This document shows, piece by piece, positions 1-10,263 of a stretch of DNA of 64,000 nt. Each line of letters starts with the position of its first letter. The first letter of the stretch is position 1. This DNA is from Acarospora socialis. Taxonomy: Eukaryota; Ascomycota; Lecanoromycetes; Acarosporales; Acarosporaceae. Below the pieces are notes generated by a model. That model had not been told where the DNA came from and did no database searches. It saw only the letters and a list, made by a program, of their open reading frames with translations. The stretch lies in contig JAMYGW020000005.1 in NCBI GenBank assembly GCA_025617375.2, positions 1,116,001 through 1,180,000 on the forward strand, in the 5' to 3' direction. The translations under genes were made by a program, and so were the position numbers.

Positions 1-393
1 CACTAAACCTTGATGTCCATCCCACGGTTCCTGTACAGCGTCTACTTCGGCGGACATGCAGTTTTAGATATGCAATGCAGCCACACAACTCTCTTGGAGG
101 TGAACAGGATCCTCAAGAGACGCCTTCGGCGGCTTCAGAGGCTATCGAACCAAATGCAGACGACCTGCAAATCAGACCTCAACGTGGGAGTCTTTCAATC
201 AGATCCGAACAGTTCGATCATTGCAGGAGAGTTTCGTCGCCGCCGACTACTAGGAGCGCAGGAAGTATTGGCCGCTAGGTAACAGCCCTAGCACCTTTGA
301 CCTAGAAGAATATGCGGGAATATTGATAGACTATCTTCGGACCTTGACCATCTCATTAATGTTCGCAAAGTTGGCCGACGCTCTGCCGGGTGC

Positions 394-2343
394 ATGTATT
401 CATTCTTCGAAGGTACTCAGGCAGATATGAGCGAGTGCTTCAAGGACCAAGTCCTGATCAGAGGGATCTTGGGGAAAACGGCCAACTCTTCCGACCGAAT
501 TCTCAACGCACAACCCGAAGACAGTGTACGAACGATTTTCATACAAGATCTAGATGCCAGCGCCCTCAAGGCATTAGGCTTCTACTTCCAGTTGAACCCT
601 GAATTCTTCGAACAGCACCTGAATAGGTCTGGGTATCATGAAGCATCTTATCAAGACCCTTTACCACACACCTGGAATACTAACTCCGCAGTAAAGGATT
701 ACTTCTCACTCCGCTGGTTCAGACCGGTATTACGACACAGGGAGGCCCCTCCAAAAGGAAGTGACAGAATGGCACTGCTTCGCGGAGATTGGATCACATG
801 GGATGAATCCATACCTTCCAAGCGCAGAGATCGATCTCGCTTGAGAGACGTAACTCATCGAGTACGCTCTGGAAACAACATACTCCGGCAGGAATGGAAT
901 CTCTCGACTGATCCAGCAGCCCAAGACGTTACTTTGGACAAGTATGTGCCGTGCTGCTGGGAGGAAAGAGCAATTGTGTATCATACAGCGGCACCGGGGA
1001 ATAGGAGGCTTGGTAGGTCCCCATGCAGCCGCATCCTCAATATCATGTGTACACGGCATGCTAACATATCACAAGATTTTTGGTTGCTAGACCCACTACC
1101 AAACTTTATCCATGAGTTGAAGGAAGAAGACGCGTTAATCTTCTCCGGCAGCGTCTTTCCTACGGGAGAAGGGCAATGGAGGAGAGCAGAGCTGTTACCT
1201 TATAACCCACCTTCCTCGCGGCTTCCACCACCTTCGGTTGGCTCTTTGTACCAAGGCACCTGCACAGGTCTCATCTCCGCCTTGGAACTGAGCGATCAAC
1301 TTAAGTCTCTCAGATCTACCCACGCTGACTTGCACGACTGGATGAAACACCTTGCTGATCAAGGAGACGAGTCGCAAATAGACCCTTGCGTAGCACTGCT
1401 CAACATCGTGTCGTTGGACACGCATCGGCTCCTCCGCGTGATTGAGGCAGCTCTGGATGAGGTCAGCGTCAGCTCTATGAATGATTATCTATTGCAAGAG
1501 CGACTACTGCATTGGCAAACGCTAATCAACAAGATCCTCATCGAACTACCATTGATAATGTCTTCTATCGAAGGCCTCGTCCATTACTATTTCCAGGGAA
1601 CTCCAGTCCCAGCTCAAGTGCAAGACATCGTGGACAAGCTGCGTCGCGGTACTGGGAAGCTGGTGAAAATGACCGAGAAGAGCCACATGTCACTGCGTGC
1701 CGACGTCGCCATTCTCGAGAGCAAACGCCAAATCGCCGAAGCAGAGGGTGTCTCGCGATTAACGGAACTGGGCTTCATTTTCCTCCCGCTGTCCTTCGCA
1801 GCAAGCGCTTTCAGCATGCCGATCAACGAGCTGGAAAATCGGGTTCCGCTGTCCACCTTCGTCGTTGTGGCCATCCTTCTCGCAGCGATTGCGTATGGCA
1901 CCCGGCTCCTGATTCGCAACTCCTTCGTGAAGAGCATCAGGCGCACATGCCTCAGCAAAGCCCGAGCGTACGGCGAAATTTCTCCTGAAAGCGAGATCCC
2001 CACACGTGTCTTCGTGTCATGGCTTCTGTTGTGGCTTTGGAATCATATAGCGCTATTGATCTTCGTCATTGCCCTTATACTATCGGTCGCCGCGCCGCCG
2101 TTAATCTGCTTCATAACGTTATTTTTATTCTATTCCCAAAGCCTCCTCGATGTCAGCTTCAAAGTTGTGCTCACTCTGCTCATTGGGCCACCCAGCCTTG
2201 CTTTCATCTGGTTAGTTTCGTCTTTTTTTGACTTCTTGTCGGGCGATCGACAGAACTGGGTTTGGAATGCTGATGGTGATGGAGGAAGGTGGACTCGGCC
2301 ACGGCGTGAAAGGGAGGCTCGCGGAGATCCACCGCAGCCTTGA
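394..2343 (+). CDS. CorA-like membrane protein, fungal type
   Basis: This is a long open frame of 649 codons from the first in-frame ATG. The N-terminal two thirds look soluble. Residues about 450-515 hold the CorA-like end: a helix ending in FLPLSFAASAFSMPI, then a strongly hydrophobic segment (STFVVVAILLAAIAYG). The Gly-Met-Asn ion-selectivity triplet of true CorA channels is missing at the usual place (SMPI instead), as in many fungal relatives, so metal transport is not assured. Two to three further hydrophobic stretches lie between about residues 545 and 625, more than classic CorA has. The 5' end is uncertain: the frame stays open upstream to about 292, and a different frame at about 255-425 also reads like protein, so an upstream exon may exist. 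An AT-rich stretch at about 2385-2400 could serve 3' processing. Confidence 0.65.
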   Translation: MYSFFEGTQADMSECFKDQVLIRGILGKTANSSDRILNAQPEDSVRTIFIQDLDASALKALGFYFQLNPEFFEQHLNRSGYHEASYQDPLPHTWNTNSAVKDYFSLRWFRPVLRHREAPPKGSDRMALLRGDWITWDESIPSKRRDRSRLRDVTHRVRSGNNILRQEWNLSTDPAAQDVTLDKYVPCCWEERAIVYHTAAPGNRRLGRSPCSRILNIMCTRHANISQDFWLLDPLPNFIHELKEEDALIFSGSVFPTGEGQWRRAELLPYNPPSSRLPPPSVGSLYQGTCTGLISALELSDQLKSLRSTHADLHDWMKHLADQGDESQIDPCVALLNIVSLDTHRLLRVIEAALDEVSVSSMNDYLLQERLLHWQTLINKILIELPLIMSSIEGLVHYYFQGTPVPAQVQDIVDKLRRGTGKLVKMTEKSHMSLRADVAILESKRQIAEAEGVSRLTELGFIFLPLSFAASAFSMPINELENRVPLSTFVVVAILLAAIAYGTRLLIRNSFVKSIRRTCLSKARAYGEISPESEIPTRVFVSWLLLWLWNHIALLIFVIALILSVAAPPLICFITLFLFYSQSLLDVSFKVVLTLLIGPPSLAFIWLVSSFFDFLSGDRQNWVWNADGDGGRWTRPRREREARGDPPQP

Positions 2344-3856
2344 TGGGCGTGGTTAAGGGTCGGTAGAAGGAGCGTTTTGGAGACCGATAAATATATTTTA
2401 GAAAGCCTTTTTTCGTAATCCGACCATACCAACTGTTTAGGCTGCAGGATCAGAGCCTCAATCACGAGTTGAGGGAGTTCTCAAATGCAGCATCTATCCC
2501 GTGGGCAAAATTAACATGTCGAAATCATGCCCTCACTCAAGCATTGGTCACGGGAGACTTAGATATCGGGTTCCCGTCCCTGAGGACGTTCCCGCATCCC
2601 CTAGCATACCTACCTGCCAAGCGATAGACGTGTGATGGTGTGGTAATGGCGGCAGTTGATTTGTGGATCTGTAACAGGTCCCACGTCACACAGTGGTCCA
2701 TCAGTTTATGGTCCACGCTTCAGAGGGCTTAATGCATAGACCTTGCATAGAATGTGCATACCCGGTGCATTAGGGGACGCGTGGGTGGGCGACGAAGCGG
2801 GCCAAGTGAAAAGCTTGGCTTTCGGAGAAGAGGGGCAGAGAGCCTGGCCCACGGTAACAATAATGAAGCTTGATTTGAGTTTTACGGTAAGTGGAGTGTT
2901 GGTAAATTGATTCGGGTGAGAGTCTCCATTTCAATAAATGAGATCTCTACTGGATTTCACAGAAGGATGTTCAAAAAGACATAATGCAGGCGCACGCGGG
3001 AATCAATTGGCGATGCTCGATTCCGAAAAATGAGGTTTTCGCCTCCGATCTATGACTGCTCATACAGTACGAGTACCTTACCGTACGGAATCCGTTGGGT
3101 GACTTGCAAGGGTAACGACTTGCTCTAGACTACACATACTCCGTACGGTAAGTGCTTTACTCTCGTGCGGACGACGCGGAGGCGAACCATTCTAACTGTT
3201 TCTGCGTGACAAGCAGCCACTTCCCACGCCACCTTCCCCCTTTAGACCAAGCTTCTGGGACAAGCCGCGAAGTCTAATCGCTAAGGTACTTAACTTAATT
3301 CCACTCTAAGTTGGGATCGTAATTGAAACTTGCCCATATACGGCAAGCAGAGCTACACTCGAACTAACACAACCTGATCACTCTTCCTCTCTCCTCTTCT
3401 TCCTCTTTTTCCTCAATTCTCTTTTCTACGACGCTCTTCTATCAAGTCTGGTTAACCGACGACATCCGGCAACAAGTAACTATTGCCATCATTGTGACTT
3501 GATTCATAACTACCCGAAAAGGAGAGTACCCTTGCAGAGCCGAGCTTGTCTCAACCACCATCACCACTGGTCGAAGTCACTCGATTCGCAGCAACAGGCA
3601 TCAATTGCTTGATCGGCGACTAAAGCAGTAATCCATCCGTCGGCAAAACTGCAACCACTGTACAGCCAACCTTCACTCGATTTTAGCAACCAGCCGCAGC
3701 ACGAAACCCAAGCGAAGCGAAAGCTCAATCTCTGCAGCTTCACCTCCACGCAACAGCCAGCCATCACCCATTTCGCGTTGAGATCTCTTCCCAAAGCTTG
3801 AGTTCCGATAAACTCCTACGAACCCACCGAACCGGGTCTTCGCTACCGATTCGACC
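2344..3856. other. Intergenic region with long pyrimidine-rich leader
   Basis: I see no convincing gene here. The last 500 bases (about 3360-3856) are rich in C and T with TCTTC/CTCTTC runs, typical of a fungal promoter and 5' leader for the gene starting at 3857. A short perfect inverted repeat at 3077-3152 is listed separately. Confidence 0.5.
3077..3152. repeat. Perfect 13-base inverted repeat around CCGTACGG
   Basis: The arm CTTACCGTACGGA (3077-3089) returns as its exact reverse complement TCCGTACGGTAAG (3140-3152), 50 bases apart. Each arm contains the palindrome CCGTACGG. It lies upstream of the gene at 3857. It could be a paired binding site or the remnant of a small element; the sequence alone does not decide. 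Confidence 0.6.
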
Positions 3857-4417
3857 ATGTCCCTGAGCGAGAAACCCACTGTCGGTGCGGAGATAGTCAA
3901 GCCGTCGCCCACCGCAACTTCTCCTCAACAGCTCACGGTCGAAGGTTCAAATGACGATGCCAAGTCCAGCTTGACACTCACACCGGTGGACACCGCACCG
4001 AACGAAGAGTACGACCCGACTTCCACCCACCCTTTCTCCGCATTTTACTGTCATCCGACAACTCGAACGTCATTCGAGCAGCTGAAGAATGAATCAAATG
4101 TTCGCATCCAAGTGTATGAGGCCGACCTCGAAGCAGGTCACAGCAGAAGGTCGTTGGATCGTTCGAAGAAGAGTAAAGTGTGCACCGTAAAAGCAGGACG
4201 AACTGCATTGAAGCAGAAGGGCAACCTGTTGATGCGAGGCCGGACCCGGTGGAACCCGATGAGGAAGCTCAACAAGACGCAGAAGTTGTGGGCGAAGATT
4301 CTCATTGCTCTGCTGATTGTCGGGGCTGCGGTGGGCGTTGGCATCGGGATCTCGAAGGCGGTAGGGGGCGGTGTGTGGAAGTCAGCCAATGAGCAGGCAC
4401 CCATTGGTCACTCATAA
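3857..4417 (+). CDS. Conserved fungal single-pass membrane protein, function unknown
   Basis: The product has 186 residues. The first 100 are polar and low in complexity, followed by a basic region (residues about 100-140, many K and R) and one hydrophobic segment at about 148-170 (AKILIALLIVGAAVGVGIGI). A short Gly-rich tail follows. The layout, a long cytosolic-type N-terminus, a positive cluster and one helix near the C-terminus, suggests a tail-proximal anchored membrane protein with the N-terminus on the positive, cytosolic side. I recall similar unnamed proteins in related fungi, but no function. The start is the first ATG after a pyrimidine-rich leader, in the context GACCATG. No intron is evident. 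Confidence 0.6.
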   Translation: MSLSEKPTVGAEIVKPSPTATSPQQLTVEGSNDDAKSSLTLTPVDTAPNEEYDPTSTHPFSAFYCHPTTRTSFEQLKNESNVRIQVYEADLEAGHSRRSLDRSKKSKVCTVKAGRTALKQKGNLLMRGRTRWNPMRKLNKTQKLWAKILIALLIVGAAVGVGIGISKAVGGGVWKSANEQAPIGHS

Positions 4418-6054
4418 TCTGGCATTTATTCAGATACCTAAGTTGAAGGTATGTCGGCGCCAACCGTCACAGGTCACACCACTCCTCGTGCTAGCAGGGA
4501 AACACCGGCCCTCTTCAGTCATCCTCTCTTCACTTATAGTAGTTATTAGGTGCCTGATGTTAACGTAACACTTACAGGTAGCGGTGCTCAGCTTTTCGTC
4601 CGTGTTCAAGCTTTCTCGTCGTATCTCTCGGATACTCTATCGCCTTGCTATACAGCATCGAGCAATTCGATCGGATCTCGGTTGAACCTTCGATATATTT
4701 GTGTCCATCAATACGCTGCGGTGATCATCATTTGCTATGTACTAGGCCCGAAATAAGCAACGGCTACTAGGAGTATCTCGACGTGGTATCGTTGCTTATG
4801 GATGAACAACGGTGTATTAATCGGGGAGACACCATCCAGTTCACCAGCGTGTCCCGGGCTATGTCTCCTTTTTGTGTGTGCGGCATTTTCTGGCGAAAGG
4901 GTTCGCGCTTCATACTGGCATTTTCACTCGCAGTGGTGTTATGGAATCACAGATGTCTGGCGTTGGCCTGAGGTAGGAGTCGGGTTTTCGGGATGGGAGA
5001 ACAACAACGAGTTCAGACCATCACATAGGTTCAGTTCTTCGAACAAATATAGAAGTAATTAACGTCCATCAACACAATCCTGTTCTCTTCAATACACCAA
5101 CTCTAGCAACATAACGACAGACGGTAAGCCTCCGACAAGACCGAGCCCGAGCCGGAGCATGACATAATCCTCCGACCCCAAGCCGCGCTAAATCACCTGA
5201 CTTCGTTTCCCGCACAAAACCTTCCCAACTCGTCCCTTTCCTCTTCTTTTCCCTCCTCATCAAAAAGCCAACGGAACCAGCCACGACCACCGCTCAGCTC
5301 TCCCTACAGCGATGTGTTGCCATGCGTCTGTGATACAGATGCAGTGGTTCTGGAGATTGAGATGCACTAAAGTCCCGGATAAATAGGAAGTTCGCCTCCC
5401 GTTTAGGGTCCTCTTTGATGAGGGCGATGGGAGGGGGATGTCGATGATGGGAGACAATTAAAAGGATATTTGTCCTGATATGTCGTTATGAGTTAGAACT
5501 TGGAGTGGATAGATAGGAGGGGTTTCGTTGGTTGCAGTGGTTCTTTTACTCTGGCTGCTTGGACGGAATGGGTATGCAGTAGGATATCCTTCTGTCGCTT
5601 GCACCTGTTTAGGGTATTCAGATAGGGCGTATGATTTTCCTGCGGTGCCAAGCGTTCATCTCTTATACATTCTATAGTCTGCTCTCTATGGAATGCAGCA
5701 GTATTCACTGTGCGCTTGAGTGTAACCCTTGCATGAGGCTCCGGCTTCCATTCGGCCAATTTCTTACCACATACCAAGCTATATATCTCGCTGGTACATT
5801 CCAGTCACGGATTGTTCGTGTATGCAAACAAAACAGCCTGCCCTTCCTTATAAGCATGCCTGTCCCTTGAGCACTTTCGCCTCGCCTTCAGCTTTGCTCA
5901 CTTACGTTTGCTGTCGTATTCACGTAAAGACAATATTCATCTTTCCTATAGTCACTCCTTTGGAATTGAACATCTCCTCTGTATCTTTACTGAATCCCAT
6001 TGTCGTCCTACCTGCCTAAGTCTTCCTCGACAGCGACAGCTCGAAGCTGCCACG
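4418..6054. other. Intergenic region without a supported gene
   Basis: Only short overlapping open frames occur, none with recognisable composition. The part 5850-6054, just before the GPI protein, is rich in CTTT/CCTC runs and is likely its promoter and leader. Confidence 0.45.
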
Positions 6055-6831
6055 ATGAAAACCATCATCACAACGGCTGTTGGCCTAGCTGCCGCTGGAG
6101 TCTCCGCGCAGAGCTATGGCAGTGCCTCAACTACCACTCATCCCACCGCTACACTCCCCACACCGTTGGCACCCTCTTACACGACCATATACATCGATGA
6201 ATGCACATCGGCGGCGCCTCCTGTTCCCAGCACTGTCACCCCGATCACCGCGACGGACACGACGACCAAGACATTCTGCCCACTGTGCACCGAAACCAGC
6301 GCTTCCCGCCCCGGCCAATACACAACCACCTATGAAACCGTCTATCCCGCCTTCTGCTCGACCGGTCTCGCCCCTAGCACCTACACCGTCACCGCGCCGT
6401 GCACCGAGACTGGAGTCACCTACCCGAGCACCTACGTCCCACCCGGCTTCACCGTGACCAGCACGGTCTGCACCAGCTGCGGCACTGCACCCATCACGGC
6501 AACCTTGACAATGCCGAAGTCGTGCATTAGCTCTGCTGTCGCGCCTACCACTGCCGCCGCCGGCATGTCGACTCCTCCGGCAGGGCCGGGCTCCAACCCT
6601 GCACCCGCGCCGGGCTTCAACCCTGTACCCGGGCCGCAGCCCGCCAATTACGTGACTAACGGCACGATTCCCTTGTCGTCACCTCCAGTGGCATCACCTC
6701 CAGTGGCGTCGCCGATGCCTTCGACTTCCCCGATCATGCCGTACGAGGGTGGGGCGACGCGCATGTCGATGAGCCTGGAGATGTTCGTTGGGGTTATGGG
6801 ACTTGTTGGGGCGGGTGCTTTTGCTCTCTGA
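6055..6831 (+). CDS. GPI-anchored Thr/Ser/Pro-rich cell-wall protein
   Basis: The product has 258 residues from the ATG at 6055. The open frame extends further upstream, but this ATG gives a clean signal peptide (MKTIITTAVGLAAAGVSAQ, cleavage expected after SAQ). The mature part is rich in Thr, Ser and Pro, with about ten cysteines spread over residues 45-165 (for example CPLC, CTSC) in short repeats of the TYTVTAPC kind. A Pro-rich spacer follows (residues about 180-225), then a C-terminal hydrophobic tail (LEMFVGVMGLVGAGAFAL) preceded by small residues. That is the usual order for a GPI-anchored, O-glycosylated surface protein. Cys pairs could hold a small folded head. A role in adhesion or the wall is inferred from architecture only. 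No intron was found. Confidence 0.8.
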   Translation: MKTIITTAVGLAAAGVSAQSYGSASTTTHPTATLPTPLAPSYTTIYIDECTSAAPPVPSTVTPITATDTTTKTFCPLCTETSASRPGQYTTTYETVYPAFCSTGLAPSTYTVTAPCTETGVTYPSTYVPPGFTVTSTVCTSCGTAPITATLTMPKSCISSAVAPTTAAAGMSTPPAGPGSNPAPAPGFNPVPGPQPANYVTNGTIPLSSPPVASPPVASPMPSTSPIMPYEGGATRMSMSLEMFVGVMGLVGAGAFAL

Positions 6832-8092
6832 TGATACTATTGCGTAATACATGTTGCCTCCTTATAATTTAGTCGTTCTCCTTTTCCTGTTCCTTCACAT
6901 CGGATAAGCAAAGGACCGTGTCTTCTCGTTGACGGAAAGTATGTTAGTGCAACGGGGCGTCTCTCTTTTCATTCGTTTACTATCTTCTCGGGCTGGACTC
7001 CACCGATCTAGATTTGTCTCAACACAGGGATGTAATTCGTGAGAGTACGAGGCTTTGGTTATTCAGAGAAACGTATCTATAGACTTTGGAGCTTTCCATA
7101 TCCCAATGCCTCCAAAGCCAATGCAGATACTGGACAGAACGAGCAATCGGGCTGTCTAAGACGCAAACCTATCCCTCACTCCAACTGCACGGTGGAGAAA
7201 ACCGAACTCTCTTCCTTGACGTTCACTCAAGTCGCCAACCCTGAGGTAGTTGCCTAGTGATACCTACTCTGTAAGCCCACTCGAATGATATAACGGATCA
7301 ACTCAGTTAGGCATCATCGATCTAGCTGTAGCTCATTTTAATCTCACTTGTATCTGTTCGGAAGGTGTGAGCAGTACTTAGGAAGCATGGATTTGTAGTG
7401 ATCGATTCAAGTCTGACTCCAACTGGTTTCTCTACCGGCATGTACGCAGTGGAGATATGTTTTGACTTGGATTTCCCTCCTAGCAAACATGTTGGAGTTA
7501 CACTCGAGTGGATTCTGTGAGTCCTGACGTTTTTGACTCGAGGGTTAGGTTGAGCATGAACCTGAATCATTTTCGCCCATGCACACATCTTCATATCCAA
7601 GAATAAACGACCTCACTGTGTCCTACCCATACCTTAGTCTCAACTTCTGACGTCAAACCTAGTGTACCGCAATTGCAAGGCGTATAAGGTAGCAAATTAC
7701 AAGTACGAACAGCAACAAGACTGACATCGAGAAAGACAAAGCGCCCCCAAACATTATCCTCAACACCATACACAGCCTCGAGTGAGAATGGACGAGTACA
7801 AGCCGCGACCCGAACTTCAGCACACATTTTTGCGAACAAAGAGATGCCTTAATGGGTTGAACATCGCTCTCGTCTCCTTTGTCACTCGAAGTTCTTCCTT
7901 CTTTATGTTCTCTCTATTCTTCCATTGTCCCCAATCTCCTTTGTCTCAACATATATGATCACAATAAAACCACAAACTGCCCCTCGCCCTCTCTTTCTCT
8001 TGATATATCTGTTTCTACGTTTTAATATACCAAAAGACATACACCACATCCCACTTACCAACCTCAACCCAACCCAACAACAAAATCCCGAA
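6832..8092. other. Intergenic region without a supported gene
   Basis: Open frames of 60-90 codons on both strands lack family features and normal codon pattern. The last 200 bases are CT-rich and then A/C-rich, consistent with the leader of the gene at 8093. Confidence 0.45.
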
Positions 8093-9763
8093 ATGCCCTC
8101 CAACGCCGACCGCCGCCCTAAGATCCCGGCCCAGCGCTCCTCGGACACCTATTACGCCCAGCTCCATCTCCAAGATCCGCATCTCTACCCAAGCGCAAAC
8201 CCCTACCCCCTTCCGCCGCGCGATGACTCTCTCTCTTACAGCCACCCCACTAACCCTAACCCAGCCACTAACACCAGATCCACAGCCCCAATCATAAGAC
8301 CCGAGCTCAATCAGAGACCCTCATCTCCCCCCTCGGACGCCGCCCTCTTCTGGTCCTTCGTCTCGCGCCAGATCCGCAAACAAAAAGCCAAATCGCGCGC
8401 GAAGAAAGCTCAAGCCACCACCACCACCACCACCACCACCACCACCACCTCCGACCCAACAGTCAAACCCATCCCGATCGTCTATCCCTCCTCCACCAGC
8501 ACCGTCCCTCCTCCGCGCTCTCCTCAACAACCCTACTCCCTCTTCCGCGCCTACCGCCGCCAGCAGAAAGAAAAGAAGACGCGCGCCCGCAAAGCGCTCA
8601 TCTCGGCGCCGCTGAAAGGCGGCGTGACGGTCGTGCGGACGGACAGCGGGAACGAGTACTCGTATCCCGAGCCGCGCGCCGAGACCGGTGTCGTGAGGGT
8701 GTTGAAGGGTCGGGGCGGGACGAAGAGGGGGAGGGGGGTCGTGATGTCGAGGGCGGCGAGCAAGGCCAAGGTGGCTGGACTGAGGGAGGTTGAGAAGAGG
8801 GCTGTGGTTGCTCGCCGGATGCCGAGTGAGGCCGGGGTGGTGGGGTTGGGGATCGATCTGGGGGACGGGACGGTTGGGGCGGGGAGGGAGGAGAAGAAGG
8901 GCGCGAGGATGACGAAGTGGGGGGATTTTTTGGGGAAGAGCTCGGAGGAGCGGGCGAGCGAAAGGAGAAGAGCTACCCGTTTCGCTCCTACTACTAAGAC
9001 TGGCGGTGACGCTTACGGTGCTAGGAACGAGAAATGTCGCATCTGTCACGAGGTGCTGGACACGACGACGAAGGAGTCGCGAAGCAGTGGTGTTTGTGCA
9101 CCCTGTAAGTCCTCCTCAGTCCGCTAATCTCCCCTCCCAAAATCATAGATCGAGACACTGACAAACCCCCGCTCAACAGGCCAATCCGAATACTCCTCCC
9201 CCTACATGCCCCCTTTCGCCCTCACCAACAACCTCCCACCAATCCCCCATCTCAAAGACTCCCGCCTCTACACCAAACCCTCTCCCCGCAAACCCACCTT
9301 CTCCCCCTCCGCCCATCCGGACGCCCTATTCGCCGACTTCGACTCCGTTTCCTCCTCCCCACCCCACCCCGCCAAATACCAACTCAGCCCCCTCGACTTC
9401 GAACCCCAATCCCAAGCCTACGACTCCCGCCCTCTTGCCTATGACGGCGACCGACAGACTCTCCTGTCCAACACCAACACTCGCACCACCACCACCACCA
9501 CGCGACGACGAGGCGCCGTCTCCGCCGCGTCGCCGACTGCCCAGACGCATTCTCGGAGCCAAGCGCAGAGGCAGCAGACGACGTTCCCGACCGCGCCGCC
9601 GGTTCCGGACGATGATGAGTATACGAGTCGGAAATTTGGGGCGGGAAGGAAGAGGAGTGGGAAGGAGGAGAAGAGGCGGAGTAGCTTTTATAATTTCTGG
9701 GATGAGGTCCTTGCTGGGTCGAGGACGAGTTTGGCGGCGAGGAGGGGGTATGCTGCGCTGTGA
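8093..9763 (+). CDS. Disordered basic protein with paired CxxC (zinc-ribbon-like) motifs
   Basis: I join exons 8093-9104 and 9180-9763; the intron is 9105-9179 (GTAAGT...CAG). The product has 531 residues. The fourth Cys of the motif pair is split by the intron: CRIC at about residues 318-321 and CAPC at about 335-338, with the last Cys codon formed from T in exon 1 and GC in exon 2. This fits a small zinc-binding knuckle. The rest is predicted disordered: Pro/Ser-rich at the start, a run of 12 Thr from an ACC microsatellite (8415-8449), and Lys/Arg-rich stretches at about 130-290. A nuclear or nucleic-acid role is possible but only inferred. The coding strand is C-rich at the 5' end of each exon and G-rich at the 3' end. 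I do not recognise a named family. Confidence 0.65.
8415..8449 (+). repeat. ACC trinucleotide microsatellite inside coding sequence
   Basis: About twelve copies of ACC encode an uninterrupted run of 12 threonines in the protein starting at 8093. Length differences between strains would be expected. A shorter ACC run (about 9485-9500) lies in the second exon. Confidence 0.9.
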
Positions 9764-10263
9764 GTTGTCATCGTCAAGTGATTGGTCTGTTTCTTTTGGT
9801 TTGTCGGGGACGAGGTAGGTTTGGCGAAATGGAGTAGCTGTGATTGTGTTTTTTAGGTAAGAGTACAAATATAAGGGAGTTATGGAGAAGGGTTATCATG
9901 CTGTGCAAGGCCGAGTTCGAGAAAGGGACGCTGTGGTCTTCTATAATCTGATGTTCAAGTAAAAAACAGGAGAATTGTAATTGCTCTACACAGAGTAGAG
10001 GACTCTCCAAAAGAGGACTCCTCGTGTCGCTGTACAGTACAAAGTGATAGAAAGAGTGTGATGGCTATGGATGATAACCATAGCGGGCAATAAAAACATA
10101 CGCTATCAAAAGAACAATAATGGAGATCCATTGTCAAGCACCGTTAGCCAAACCCTGACCAATCCTGACCAAGCCCCAAGAGAGTCCCAACCGTCCAAAA
10201 GCCGACCTGACCTGGCCAGACATAGTGGGCAACAACGAACTCAGCCTCTACACCCTTGCACCC
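9764..10263. other. Convergent intergenic region
   Basis: This lies between the 3' ends of the genes at 8093-9763 and 10264-12273. I see no gene; it should hold the two 3' untranslated regions. Confidence 0.5.

Noticed and set aside
7322-7839. Minus-strand frames of 82-92 codons between two genes
   Set aside because: No family features, no splice link between them, and one begins without ATG. Not supported as genes.
8321-9049. Minus-strand open frame of 242 codons opposite the CxxC protein
   Set aside because: It is Arg/Pro/Gly-rich with a Gly run mirroring the ACC repeat. It is the shadow of the plus-strand exon, which has a proper start, splice sites and motif.
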